64,000 bases of DNA from Escarpia spicata (taxonomy: Eukaryota > Annelida > Polychaeta > Sabellida > Siboglinidae), in NCBI GenBank assembly GCA_963995525.1, contig OZ023206.1, forward strand, positions 73,624,506 through 73,688,505. Direction: 5' to 3'. Under the pieces are notes generated by a model. It saw nothing but the letters and a program-made list of their open reading frames with translations, had not been told where the DNA came from and made no database searches. Positions 44,584 through 54,721 of the stretch are shown piece after piece (within the stretch, counting starts at the first letter, position 1; every line of letters starts with the position of its first letter). The position numbers and the translations under genes were made by a program.

Positions 44584-45186
44584 GGATGCGCGGGCGACGT
44601 CGATAGCGCATTGGATGCTATCATTGAGGAGGCGCTTGGTGCACCACCGCCTTACGAAAGTTTACACCAGATTGTGCCGTCTTGTTGGAAGCCAGCGCCG
44701 TCGGACGTGATGCAACGACGCATCGTCGAACCGGGGCGGGGTCAGGTGGCCTGTCGATATGAACGACATGCGATGTCCCTCCTCGCTGAACACCTCGGTG
44801 AGCTGATATTGGAGACGGCGCGCGATCGATGCGGTGCTTGCGAAGTTAATGAGGGATGTCCGTACGTGCATATGGTCGGCTATCGGGCGGGTCGGCCTAC
44901 TCGTGAGTACGCACGGCGCTACGACAACGTAGCCGAACTCGTCACGCAACACTTCAACGTAGTGTTGGAATCGTGTCTGCAGCGCTCACTGATACCAACC
45001 TTCATACGTCTGGTGCAGTTACTACACGTGAAGGCGCACGGACAGCAACCGGGGCGAGCTGGGGAACTGTATTTGGTACAGGTCGTATCCGATTGGCTCC
45101 TCGGCACGAATTGGCGCGAATTCATCAATCGCGCTCGACTAGAATCGGCAGTGCACGTCTACATACAGTGCAGAAGCGGCCTTTAA
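44584..45186 (+). CDS. Uncharacterised Polinton protein / candidate 3' exon C
   Basis: 200 codons starting directly after CTTTTGTGCTGTAG, whose TAG is an in-frame stop; the first ATG is only at 44710. The region before that ATG looks coding (VDSALDAIIEEALGAPPPYE), so a spliced start in phase 0 is likely. It contains a PPPY motif (44644-44655) of the kind bound by WW-domain ubiquitin ligases. A Cys/His cluster (RCGACEVNEGCPYVH) could bind zinc, and the C-terminal half is mostly helical. It ends before a CA microsatellite. I do not recognise a family. Confidence 0.6.
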   Translation, partial: GCAGDVDSALDAIIEEALGAPPPYESLHQIVPSCWKPAPSDVMQRRIVEPGRGQVACRYERHAMSLLAEHLGELILETARDRCGACEVNEGCPYVHMVGYRAGRPTREYARRYDNVAELVTQHFNVVLESCLQRSLIPTFIRLVQLLHVKAHGQQPGRAGELYLVQVVSDWLLGTNWREFINRARLESAVHVYIQCRSGL

Positions 45187-45292
45187 ATCAAATGAACATT
45201 ACTGCCTATTCTGCTGATTTGCTCTTAATATCGCTTTTCGTTGTACGACACGCTTAATAAAACGTTGAAAATGTACGTTCCGTTTCCGAGTT

Positions 45293-45730
<438 letters not shown>

Positions 45731-45757
45731 TCACTCACTGCGCATGTCCGTACCTCG

Positions 45758-45767
45758 TTATAAATAG
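45758..45767 (+). promoter_or_regulatory. TATA box of the DNA polymerase gene
   Basis: TTATAAATAG, about 40 bp before the polymerase ATG at 45802, matching the spacing seen for several genes on the other strand. Confidence 0.65.
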
Positions 45768-45801
45768 AGGTATTCGAAAAAGTAGCAGCACAAAGAAAAG
45801 T

Positions 45802-48800
45802 ATGCCGCCTACTAGGTGGCAATGTCCGAAATGCGGTGCTTATTTCTTGAAACAGTCGGCGTTAGAGCGACACGCGAAGAGTTCGAAACGATGCGGCGAT
45901 GACGCGCTATGCGTAAAGCGACGAGAGTGTCCGAAATGCGGCGTAACGTACAGTACGCGCGCCGCGATGCTACGACACCTGAGGGAACGGTGCGGTCATC
46001 CGGTGGTGTCGTTACCGCCCGATGATAATCCACCACCACCACCACCGCCGCCGCCCTCAGCCGATGCTCTTCAGCGCGTCGTGGACGAGCATCGACGTAG
46101 CATAGAGACGTCGGTAGCGATCGGTGTCGTACAGTCCCGTTACAACTATCGCATGACCGCCTGTACGAGTACGCGGGTGCTCGAACCGCGTCTGAGGGTT
46201 ATGTTTAGCGAACGAAAGAATGCGTTTAAAATAAACGTAAGCTATGGTTTCGTGTTACGCCACAAGGTGTCGGGTCGTTACCGCTATTTTCATTCGTCCT
46301 GTAACTGCTGCGGTCGCCTTCTCGAAACACCCGCCCTCGTAACCGATAGCCGTTTTTTCGAACGATTCCTCGATATCGTGCGCACGACCGACGTACTACA
46401 GTACGTCATCGCGCAGCGCCCCGATTCGGGATGGGTGGTCGAGCTCGTAACGAACGCCACATACTTCGTGAACGCCATCCTAAACCATCCTATCGGGTGC
46501 GTTGGCACCGCGTCCCCCGCCTACGTGCGTAACAACAAGCACGTCGTGACGTTGACGAACGATAACAGAGGCAAGCCCTACGACGATCCTCTATGCCTCT
46601 TCCGATGCATTGCCATCCATCGGCAAGGTGGTGGTGGGAGGCGAAATACAACCCGTTTAACGCGAGTAGCTAAACAACTGAGCGCGCGCTACGCCCCGAC
46701 GCCGACCGGCGTGCGCCTGAACGAACTGGAACGCGTGGAGACGCTTTTTGGTATCAACATCGTCGTCTATCGACTAACGGCGACTGGCGCCGCCGAACTA
46801 GTCCGTCGATCGCTCGAAGCGCACCCCACAACCCTGAATGTCAACCTGTACGAGAATCACTTTTCGTACATAATCGACCTGCGCGCGTACGCGAAAACGT
46901 ACAAGTGCTCGAAATGCGGCAACTCCCTCTGGCAGTACCCGGCACTATTACGACGTCACGAAGCGACGTGCGAGGGCGGTGTTCGTCACGTGTTTCCCGG
47001 CGGCGTCTACCGACCGAAACCGTCCGTATTTCAACGATTCGACGACGAAGGTATCGATGTCGGCGACGACGATCTGCGCTACTATCCGTACCGCGCGACA
47101 TTTGACTTTGAATGTTATTTTGCCGCCAACGATCTACCGCCGGATACCGATAAATGTCGGTGGCTAGCGCGACACGAACTGCTCAGCGTGAGCGTTGCGT
47201 CGAACGTCCCCGGATACGAAGCGGCGCGCTGTTACGTCACGACCGGTGATTCGGCCGACCTAGCGCGTCGCCTCATCGATGACCTGGAAGCCGTGAGCGC
47301 GGTGGCGTGCGCGGTTCTACGCCCCCGCTATGACGCTGTCTTTGAGACGATCGAAGCGCTCGATAAAGACTGGCGGCGACGAAGTGACGACGACGACGAC
47401 AAGGATGCGTCACAGTACGCCGCACTCGCCGACCGCCTGTGGACGCACCTTCGTCAAATGCCCGTACTGGGTTTCAACAGCGGTAAGTACGATTTGAATG
47501 TCGTCAAAAAGTACTTGACCCCCCTGCTCATAACCGACGACGCGCAGCACACATCGTCGGCGTTCACCATTAAACGACAGAACGCTTACATGTGCCTGAC
47601 GACGTCGACGTTGAAATTTCTGGACATAACTAATTACCTCGCGCCCGGTGTCAGCTACGAGCGCTATCTGAAAGCGTACGACTGCGCGGCGACCAAGGGG
47701 TACTTTCCGTACGAATATATCGACGCGTTGACGCGCCTGGACGAAACCGTCCTACCGCCGCGCGAAACTTTCTACAGCCACCTGAAACGCGAGGGAATCT
47801 CCGCGGAGGCGTACGAAATTTGTGCGACGGCATGGCGCGACGAGTGCATGACGACGATGCGCGATTTTCTAATCTGGTATAATAACCGAGATGTGGCGCC
47901 GTTTCTCGAGGCCCTCGAGCGGCAGTTCGCCTTCTATCGCCGTCAGCGCATCGACATGTTCAAGGACGCCATCAGCGTACCGGGGTTGACGTTGTTGTAC
48001 CTATTCAACGACCTGCAGCCGTCAATCCATTTCTCGCTGTTCAACGAACCGAACAAAGACCTGCACCGCCTACTGCAGTCGCAGATCGTCGGCGGTCCAT
48101 CGATCATCTTCTCGCGTCATCACGAAACCGGCGTGACGTCGATTCGAGGCGGTAACAACCCGTGTCGTTCGATAGTCGGCTATGACGCGAACGGTCTCTA
48201 TCTATCGGCGATGATGCGGGAAATGCCGACGGGTTGGTACACGCGCCGACGCGCGGAGAACGGCTTTCGAGCGGAACACGTGCACCGCTACGGTCGTATG
48301 GCCGTAGAGTGGTTGACGTACGAAGCGGAACGAATAGGCGCTCCTATACGACACCAGTTGAACGGCCGCGAGAAGCGCATCGGTAAGTACCGAGTCGACG
48401 GTTGGTGCGCCGCACGCGAACGGCGTATCAATTTCACGGTTGTTTCTTTCACGGCTGCCCGATATGCCAGACGCACGTGACGACGAACGCCGTCAACGGT
48501 CAACCGATGACGACTCTGTACGCCGCGACGATCGCCGTGACGGCCTACCTGCGCCGCCACGTCGATGCCGTCGTCGAAATGTGGGAGTGCCAGTGGCGAG
48601 CCGTGAGACCCCCCGTGACGCGACCCGACGCGAGGCGCGTAACGCACTCGACGATACTGGAGGGTGTACGCGACGGCTCTCTATTCCGTCTCGTGCAGTG
48701 CGATATCGCCGTGCCGGAAGCGCTGCGCGCTAAGTTCGCCGAAATGCAGCCCGTATTCAAGAACGTCGATATCGCGCGCGACGACCTCAGCCCGTTCATG

Positions 48801-49892
48801 CGCCGCTACGCCGAGTCGCACGATCTACTCACCCGACCTCAACGGACGCTCGTTGGTAGCTACTTCGGCACGGCGATCGTACTCGCCACGCCACTCCTAC
48901 GCTGGTATCTGGAGCACGGGCTCGTCGTCGCGCGCATCTACCAGGTGATCGAGTACACGCCGATCGCCTGCTTTCGTCGTTTCGGCGATACGGTGTCGAC
49001 GGCGCGACGCGAGGGCGACGTCGACCCCGACAAAGCGATCATCGCCGATACCTTCAAACTACTCGGCAACAGTTCGTACGGGAAGACGATTACGCGCGTC
49101 GATCGGCACCGGGATATCAAGTACGCTACGTCGGTAGGCGCCTCGCGACTCGTCAACAACCGTCGCTTCCGGCAACTCGACGCCGTCGTCGACGACGAGC
49201 TGTACGAGGTGGCGTTGAATAAGCGCACCGTCGTCTACGACCTGCCGATTCAAATCGGTTATTTCGTGTATCAATACGCGAAATTACGAATGCTCGAATT
49301 TTATTACGACTTCGTCGACGCCTACATTCCACGCCCGCTCTTTCAGTACTGCGCTATGGACACCGACTCGGCGTACATAGCCCTCGCGGGTCACGACATC
49401 GATGCGCTCGTACCGGAAGCGATGCGCGAACACTACTTCCGGAATCGATCGCTCTGGTTTCCGCCCGAATGTTGCGACGCGCACGTGGACGCGTACGTAC
49501 GGTGCCGCGTCGCCGGACTGACGTGGGAGGGTGGGGACTGCTGCTGCGCGCGCCGTCTTCTATTCGATCGTCGAACGCCGGGTCTCTTCAAAGAAGAGTG
49601 GCGCGGTGACGGAATCGTGGCGCTGTGCAGTAAGACGTACTACTGCTTCGGCGGCGACGGCGGCGCAAAGTACAGCACGAAGGGATTGAGTAAACGTCAG
49701 AACGATATCGACGAGCACGACTTCCTCGCCGTACTGCGCGACCGACGCAGCGGCGTCGGTTGGAACCACGGTTTCCAAGTGAAAAACTCGTCCGTGTTGA
49801 CGTACGTTCAAGAGCGCGCGGCGTTGAGCTATTTCTACGCTAAACGCCGCGTGCTCGACGACGGCGTCACCACGGCGCCGATACTCGTCTAA
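45802..49892 (+). CDS. Protein-primed family B DNA polymerase (pPolB), one frameshift
   Basis: About 1,360 codons in two frames (45802-48480 and ~48402-49892) that change frame between 48400 and 48480. Domains of the first part: two C2H2 zinc fingers (residues 8-32, 43-65), an OTU-protease-like region (about 258-360) with D-P-L-C-L-F-R-C and NHFSY, a third zinc finger (369-390), exonuclease motifs FDFECYF (434-440), GFNSGKYDLN (557-566) and YNNRDV (693-698), and polymerase motif A YDANGLYLSAM (794-804). The second part has FHGCFFHGCP, motif B KLLGNSSYGK, motif C MDTDSAY and SKTYY. All catalytic residues are present. Such enzymes copy the element from a protein bound to each terminus. The frameshift lies in a conserved stretch, so it is a mutation or sequencing error rather than programmed shifting. 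Confidence 0.93.
46575..46880 (+). other. OTU-like domain within the polymerase N-terminus
   Basis: Residues about 258-360: an Asp-x-x-Cys start (DDPLCLFRCIAIH), a middle with LFGINIVVYRL, and a His near the end (YENHFSYI). In OTU deubiquitinases a D-G-x-C-L-F/Y block carries the nucleophile and a late His completes the site. The positions agree, so activity is possible, but the fold is inferred by eye. Confidence 0.5.
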
Positions 49893-50064
49893 CTCGTATA
49901 ACTAAACCTACCCTAGGGGTGGGGGGCCGCCTAGGGGTAGGGTTCTGTATGTATGTATGTATGTATGTAGGTTGGGTAGGGTAATAATAAAACAAACACA
50001 AGTGCGTACATTTCATCGTCGTTGTTTTTTTATTACTACTACTATACACGTAAAAAGCGAAGCG
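49893..50064. terminator. Convergent 3' ends with facing polyadenylation signals
   Basis: AATAAA on the plus strand at 49986-49991 serves the polymerase; TTTATT at 50028-50033 gives AATAAA on the minus strand for the capsid/protease side. A (GTAT)n run lies at about 49948-49970. This is where the two transcription units of the Polinton meet. Confidence 0.7.
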
Positions 50065-50520
50065 TTAATGCAATGGCTTTAGCCAATCGAATACGAGACA
50101 GTCATTGGCCACCCGATTGGTGCCGAATAGGTTCTGGAACGTCGTCAACGGCATGCCGCGACATCGGAGGAGTAGGTAGGCGACGCAATATTGTCCGCAC
50201 ACGTTAGAGACGACGCTCTGCAGTCTCTTGTCGTTGTACGTCCACGCGTCGCCGCAGTGTCGGTGCAGGAAGGCGCGGAAGTCGGCGTGCAGCGGCGGGA
50301 GACCGTACGAATCGAAGTACTCGCCGACGCCTTGGCGGTCGACGTAGACGGCCACCCAGTGCTCCCCCGGTTCGCCGCCGTCGTCGGTATTGCACACGAA
50401 TGCCATCGGGTAAGTGGTGGCGGTGGTGGTAAGTAGCGCGTCTTTAGGTACGACGCCGAGGACGATGTGTTTAGCGTACGCATCGAGTTCGAGGCGACGC
50501 AGCAGTTGGAACGTATCCAT
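50065..50520 (-). CDS. Adenovirus-type cysteine protease (PRO)
   Basis: 151 residues. The adenain/Ulp1-type catalytic set is visible with the family's spacing: His54 in GEHWVAVYV, Asp70 in EYFDSYG, Gln101 and Cys108 in QSVVSNVCGQYC. In adenoviruses and virophages this enzyme cleaves capsid precursors during virion maturation; the same role is inferred here. The ATG overlaps the stop of the major capsid gene by one base (TAATG), so both are probably made from one transcript. No TATA box is seen before it. The frame is intact. Confidence 0.9.
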   Translation of the reverse strand: MDTFQLLRRLELDAYAKHIVLGVVPKDALLTTTATTYPMAFVCNTDDGGEPGEHWVAVYVDRQGVGEYFDSYGLPPLHADFRAFLHRHCGDAWTYNDKRLQSVVSNVCGQYCVAYLLLRCRGMPLTTFQNLFGTNRVANDCLVFDWLKPLH

Positions 50521-51824
50521 TACGAGGTACAGTCGTACAGGACGTTCCGGGTCCGATCGATTTCCATCACCGTCTCGAATTCCGCGTACACGATGACGTT
50601 CACCGGTCGGGGTAGCGGCGTCGAGAACTGCATGTTAGCGCCCACGCTCCCCTGACGCACGACGTTGAAATGGTCCCCGTCGCAGCAGTCGGGGGTCAGG
50701 TCGAAAGCGAAGACGGTGTAGCCGGCTTCGAAGTCCGATCGCGATATGTCGTTCCCCTCGTCCTCGCCCGCCTTTCCGGTGGCCTCGAAGAGATTCATGT
50801 AGCTTCGTATGTACCGGTGGTGTGGAAAGTCCGGTTGCAGCGGCTTGCTCGGCACCTGACGTCCGTCGACGCTGAGCGCGAGGAAGTTTATGTCGTTGTG
50901 ATGCGCGTTGAACGGATTTCTAGTGTAGTCTCCGTTGTAGGCGGCGTTGTCGATCATCATCAGGATAATGCGTTTCGGAATTGTACCCATGTACAGGTTC
51001 TCGTGCGTGTGCGATAGCGTCCTCGCGGTTATCGAGAACGACTTGCAGTCGACGCGGCGCATCGGAAACTTAGCCGTTCCCAAAAGCCACGCTTTGATAT
51101 GACCCAGCTGGACTTCCGGGTTCAACTTCACTTTTCGGACGTCCAGGTAAATCGAACGTATCAAGATACGCCACCCCGGCGCGGCAGCCGCGCCCATGAG
51201 CGCGAAGGCGTCCTTCGACTGGATCATGCGTATTTTCGTGTCGACGCCGCTCGGTAGGAGGAGGTTTAGCATAAATGCGTCGACGTGCAGGCGTCCCACC
51301 ATATCCACCTCGGTACTGGCCGCCGTCAGATCGCGCCGCGCTACGAACCCGGTGTTGTCGTCCCCGCGCGCGTTCATGTGTCCGGCGCTGTCTTTGTACC
51401 ACAACGACCCCGTGAGATGCGATCGTTTCGCGTCGCTACCGTAACTCAGCAGGGTCTCGATGTAGGCCCGGTACGCGTACGTATTGGTCGACGGCGTCAC
51501 GAGCGTACCGTTCAGCGACACGTCGATTTGACTGAACATCGAATGAAGGAAATTGTTGACCGGCGCCACATTGGTGCCGGCCGCCAGATCGGTACCGTCC
51601 CCCTTAACCACTTTGAAGCGGACGTACGTTTGAAGGCTCGCCAGGTCCGTATAGTCGTTACCCGACCCTGGAATGAGGAACTCGATAGGACCGCCGGCGT
51701 CGAGAGCCGTCAGCGGTTGGTAGACGGTCCGATAACTGCTCTCGATGCTCTTCTGCGTCACCAGTCCGGTGAACAGGTCCAGTTCGGCCTTCACGCCCTC
51801 GCACGCTGTCTTTACGAACGCCAT
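50520..51824 (-). CDS. Major capsid protein (double jelly-roll)
   Basis: 434 residues, intact. It matches the conserved animal Polinton capsid protein: the early IEFLIPGSGNDYTDLASLQT block, FLHSMFSQIDVSLNGTLV, a middle with LLPSGVDTKIRMIQSKD, and late PFNAHHNDINFLALSVDGRQ, DFEAGYTVFAFDLTPD and VYAEFETVMEIDRTRNV. This family has been predicted to have the double jelly-roll fold of large icosahedral DNA viruses and would build the virion shell. It starts 2 bp after the stop of the basic protein gene upstream and overlaps the protease ATG, consistent with a polycistronic late unit. Confidence 0.9.
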   Translation of the reverse strand: MAFVKTACEGVKAELDLFTGLVTQKSIESSYRTVYQPLTALDAGGPIEFLIPGSGNDYTDLASLQTYVRFKVVKGDGTDLAAGTNVAPVNNFLHSMFSQIDVSLNGTLVTPSTNTYAYRAYIETLLSYGSDAKRSHLTGSLWYKDSAGHMNARGDDNTGFVARRDLTAASTEVDMVGRLHVDAFMLNLLLPSGVDTKIRMIQSKDAFALMGAAAAPGWRILIRSIYLDVRKVKLNPEVQLGHIKAWLLGTAKFPMRRVDCKSFSITARTLSHTHENLYMGTIPKRIILMMIDNAAYNGDYTRNPFNAHHNDINFLALSVDGRQVPSKPLQPDFPHHRYIRSYMNLFEATGKAGEDEGNDISRSDFEAGYTVFAFDLTPDCCDGDHFNVVRQGSVGANMQFSTPLPRPVNVIVYAEFETVMEIDRTRNVLYDCTS

Positions 51825-51826
51825 CG

Positions 51827-52234
51827 TTACGCGTCGAATATATCGACCGGTCGACGCCCTCTCTTCCGTCTACTGACGGTCGTCGCCGTTCGACGCTGCT
51901 TCTTTATAGGCGGTCTTTTTTTCAACCGTCTCTTCTTCGGCGCCTGTCTTTTCAATAGGCCGTCGAGAAGATCGACGCCGGCCTCCTTCGCGCGTCGTTT
52001 TACCGACGCTTTCAGATTGCCGCCGCCGACGACGTCCCGCGCCACGTTCACGCCAGTTTTGAGCGCGCGTTTTCCCAACGCCATAGCGCCTCTCTTAAAA
52101 AGCGGCATGACGCTTCGAAACAGGCTCCCGAAGATATTACCCAGACCGTGTCCTCGCTGACCTCGACTGCCGATGAAGACCGGTAGTTGACCGCCGACCT
52201 GTCGAACGTAGTAGTCCTCGTACGGGTTCGGCAT
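51827..52234 (-). CDS. Small basic Polinton virion-type protein
   Basis: 135 residues. It begins MPNPYEDYYVRQVGGQLPVF, has a conserved glycine-rich middle (GLGNIFGSLFRSVMPLFKRG, then AMALGKRALKTGVNVARDVV) and a very basic C-terminus (KKRRLKKRPP, RRKRGRRP). Proteins with this GxGxxFxxLxRxxxPLxK pattern occur beside capsid genes in many animal Polintons. By position and charge it could be a core or membrane-active protein comparable to adenovirus minor proteins; this is inference. VGGQ near the N-terminus vaguely resembles an adenain-type cleavage site but does not match its consensus well. Confidence 0.8.
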   Translation of the reverse strand: MPNPYEDYYVRQVGGQLPVFIGSRGQRGHGLGNIFGSLFRSVMPLFKRGAMALGKRALKTGVNVARDVVGGGNLKASVKRRAKEAGVDLLDGLLKRQAPKKRRLKKRPPIKKQRRTATTVSRRKRGRRPVDIFDA

Positions 52235-52242
52235 GGTGGTGG

Positions 52243-53109
52243 TTAAAACAATCTCGATTTACAGCGTCTGATGTGAAGCGTCGCCACTAGCTTCCCCCGC
52301 TCGAATGGTATCGGTTGACCGCAATCGTCTCTTATATCGACCTCGATCGTATCGAATTGATGCCGCAGCAGCTTCACGTATTGGACGCGGACGAACGTTT
52401 CCGAAATAACGCTACCGTTCGTACCGAAGACGGCGATATTTCGAAGAAGCGGTGCGTACACGTCGCCGACGACGCGCGATTCCACGAGTTCCGTGTACAC
52501 GTACAGGGTGTCGACGCCCGCCTTCATATCCACCGTATTGCGACCTTCGTACGCGTACGTGTACGCGGCGGGGGTCGTCTCGATAATGACGACTTCCGGT
52601 TCGGGACCCATCATCGGGGGACTTACGATAATGTTCTTATGGAAACCTAACAAGCTCTTCAGACGGCTCGTATCGGGTAGGGTAAAGGCGACACCCGCCG
52701 TCATACGCAGCGTCATTCGATTAGAGACGCCGCTGTACTCTAGATACACCCTCACCTTATCGTTCCACAATTTCCTTAGCGCCTCGTTGATCTCGCGCAG
52801 TAGCACGAAAACGTTGTTGTAGAAACCGTGAGCGATCGTACCCTGTCGGTATATTCCGATACCGTCCATGGTCGTGAAAAGACCCGCCTCACCTCGGGTC
52901 GCCGACAGGTAGAAGGTAGCGTCCGCCTCTCTCACGTTGTACCACGTGTGCGGATACTGTAGCGTCACCAGTCCGCATTCCCATTCTCCGCCAGGCAGGT
53001 CGAAACGTCGCGGCAGCGTCGTGATGTAGTGCGTCAACGTATTTTCGGGGTGCCGCTTCGTAGACGCGTTGCTCGGTAGCGTCAGGTAAAAGTCAGACGA
53101 TACCGCCAT
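52243..53109 (-). CDS. Minor capsid (penton) protein
   Basis: 288 residues, intact. It starts with SSDFYLTLPSNAST and the LTHYITTLPRRFDLPGGEWE, CGLVTLQYPHTWYNV block characteristic of the Polinton minor capsid family, which is predicted to be a single jelly-roll protein occupying capsid vertices. The late part has TLYVYTELVESRVVGDVYAP, LLRNIAVFG and VQYVKLLRHQFDTIEVDIRD. It overlaps the preceding membrane protein gene by 17 bp and lies 8 bp before the basic protein gene. Confidence 0.88.
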   Translation of the reverse strand: MAVSSDFYLTLPSNASTKRHPENTLTHYITTLPRRFDLPGGEWECGLVTLQYPHTWYNVREADATFYLSATRGEAGLFTTMDGIGIYRQGTIAHGFYNNVFVLLREINEALRKLWNDKVRVYLEYSGVSNRMTLRMTAGVAFTLPDTSRLKSLLGFHKNIIVSPPMMGPEPEVVIIETTPAAYTYAYEGRNTVDMKAGVDTLYVYTELVESRVVGDVYAPLLRNIAVFGTNGSVISETFVRVQYVKLLRHQFDTIEVDIRDDCGQPIPFERGKLVATLHIRRCKSRLF

Positions 53110-53482
53110 CGTCTCGGCGTCGTCGACCGCCGCCGCCGCCGCTCATAGACGGACTCGGGAGCAGATAACCGAGACAGCTGCTCAACAGCGCCGTCCACAG
53201 ATTGGAGTCGCCTTGACCCCGCGTTAAATTGTATATACTAACGGCGATGACGAAGTACAGGACGATGACCTGACAGAGGAATACGATTTCGGCCTTTGGG
53301 CATTCGTTACCGCAGAGCCGCCATGGAGCGGGTTCGTGGACGGTGGAGTCGTCGGCGTTCTCGACGGCGTCGACCGTGTCCTCGTTGGTAGTCGTCGTCG
53401 ACTTCTCTGTACCAGTAGCGGCGTCGACGGAGTCCTCTTTGGTAGTCTTCTTCTTCGGCTGCTGCTCGTCCCTCGCCTCCAT
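53093..53482 (-). CDS. Conserved Polinton membrane protein
   Basis: 129 residues from the ATG at 53482, chosen because a TATA-like box (TATAAG, 53518-53523) lies about 36 bp upstream; the longer open frame to 53872 overlaps the integrase and has no conserved content. The N-terminal half is hydrophilic, Lys/Thr/Glu/Asp-rich. A membrane segment follows (IVFLCQVIVLYFVIAVSIYN), then SNLWTALLSSCLGYLLPSPS and a Gly/Arg tail. The CPKxEIVFxxQV...LLSSCLGYxLPxP pattern recurs in Polintons of other invertebrates as I recall it, always near capsid genes. A virion-membrane or entry-related role is conceivable but unknown. Confidence 0.75.
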   Translation of the reverse strand: MEARDEQQPKKKTTKEDSVDAATGTEKSTTTTNEDTVDAVENADDSTVHEPAPWRLCGNECPKAEIVFLCQVIVLYFVIAVSIYNLTRGQGDSNLWTALLSSCLGYLLPSPSMSGGGGGRRRRDDGGIV

Positions 53483-53517
53483 AGCGCCACTGCGGTCTGC
53501 GGGTACAGCAGGGCCCC

Positions 53518-53523
53518 TTATAC
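53518..53523 (-). promoter_or_regulatory. TATA box of the membrane protein gene
   Basis: Minus-strand TATAAG in CCCGTATAAGGGG, about 36 bp before the ATG at 53482; probably drives the membrane protein-capsid-protease unit. Confidence 0.5.
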
Positions 53524-53598
53524 GGGAGGAGCGACGTTCCCCCACATAAACACGACTCGTGCAGTCGCCAGCATTCCTCGTGACGCGTCCAACGCATG

Positions 53599-54721
53599 CT
53601 ATAGGTCCACGAGCGCCGCGGCGTCGATCCAACTGTTGAAGGAGGCCGGGTAACCGCTCCATTTCACGAGCGCCTCCGAGCCGCCGCCGCGACGACGACG
53701 CCGCTGCAGAACCGCCTCCACTCGATACAGTTTGTCCTTCGGAACGACTACGCGTTGTACTTCCTGTTCGTAGAAGGCGCCCTCTACCGGTGTTCCCGCA
53801 TCGTCCTTCAGGCGATAAACAGGGGGTTCGGACGGATGCACCTCTACGACGGTGAAGAGCTCCTCGCTCCAATTAGGCATGTATCCTTTTTTGAATTGAC
53901 CCGTCGTCTTACTGATACGCACGCGATCTCCTTCGCGAAGTTTCGGTTTTTTCCCCATACCACCGCTGCCGCCGCCGTACAGGCGTTGCCATACGTCCTC
54001 CTGATTCGTCGCGTCGACGCTCGCCGGCGTCCTACCGATGCTTCGATGATAGGCGTTGTTGTACGAATGCACGAAATTCGGTAACACCTCTACGTAGCGC
54101 AGCGTCTCGTGTTTCGTAAAATAACGCCACATGCGCGTTTTCAAAGTCCTATTGAATCGTTCCACGACGCTCGCTTTAGTCTCCTCGTTATGCGTCACGA
54201 AATGATGAACGCCGCGACTCTTTAGGAACGTTTGCAGGGGTCGATTCAGAAACTCGGTCCCCTTATCGGTCTGCAGCGCGTTCGGCGGCGGCGCGTCGTT
54301 CAGCAGACGCGACGAGCGATGCGCCGGACTTATTCTTCAACGGAACGCACCACGCCCGCTTCGAAAACACGTCGATGACCGTCAATAGAAATGTTATACC
54401 GTCGTTGTGTTTTTTTAACCTAGTCAGATCGACCAGATCAGCTTGCCACTGCTGGTTTTGACCGCCCACGATAACGCAACGTCGTTTGAAACGTCTTTTA
54501 ACCGGTTTGTGTAGAGTATAAGCGTCCTGCGCCGCTAGCCACCTCTCGACATCCGGGCGTCGTCGACCCCCCTTTGACGCCCGGTGCAACGCGTCGACAC
54601 CTCCGTAACTCCCCGCTCGTTTCGGATCGAAGTAGAGTTCATTCAGTTCAGCGTCGTCGTCGTCATCGTCGTTTCGTTTTCGAAGGTTTCGTTTTGGACG
54701 ACGACTCCACCCGGACACCAT
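53599..54721 (-). CDS. Retroviral-type integrase with chromodomain, frameshifted
   Basis: Two frames: 54721-54263 (N-terminal and start of the catalytic core) and about 54300-53599 (rest of core and C-terminus). The DDE core has Asp95 in QWQADLVDLT, then LQTDKG with the second Asp, and the Glu in KASVVERFNRTL. After an SH3-like region (LREGDRVRISK, NWSEELFTVVEV) comes a C-terminal chromodomain (YRVEAVLQ, ALVKWSGYPASFNSWIDAAA). Polinton integrases insert the element and the chromodomain may guide it to chromatin marks. One net frame change around 54290-54305 disrupts a conserved stretch, so this copy would make only a truncated enzyme. The start is supported by a TATA box at 54756. Confidence 0.9.

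Noticed and set aside
48381..48395. Splice donor-like GGTAAGTACC in the polymerase
   Set aside because: The sequence after it still encodes conserved polymerase residues (YRVDGW), so an intron there would remove conserved coding sequence; a frameshift explains the break better.
51285..52160. 291-codon plus-strand frame opposite the capsid genes
   Set aside because: Antisense shadow of the major capsid and basic protein genes in GC-rich sequence; no recognisable domain.
53483..53872. N-terminal extension of the Polinton membrane protein frame
   Set aside because: It overlaps the integrase C-terminal coding region in another frame and has Arg/Gly-rich shadow composition; the ATG at 53482 has its own TATA box.
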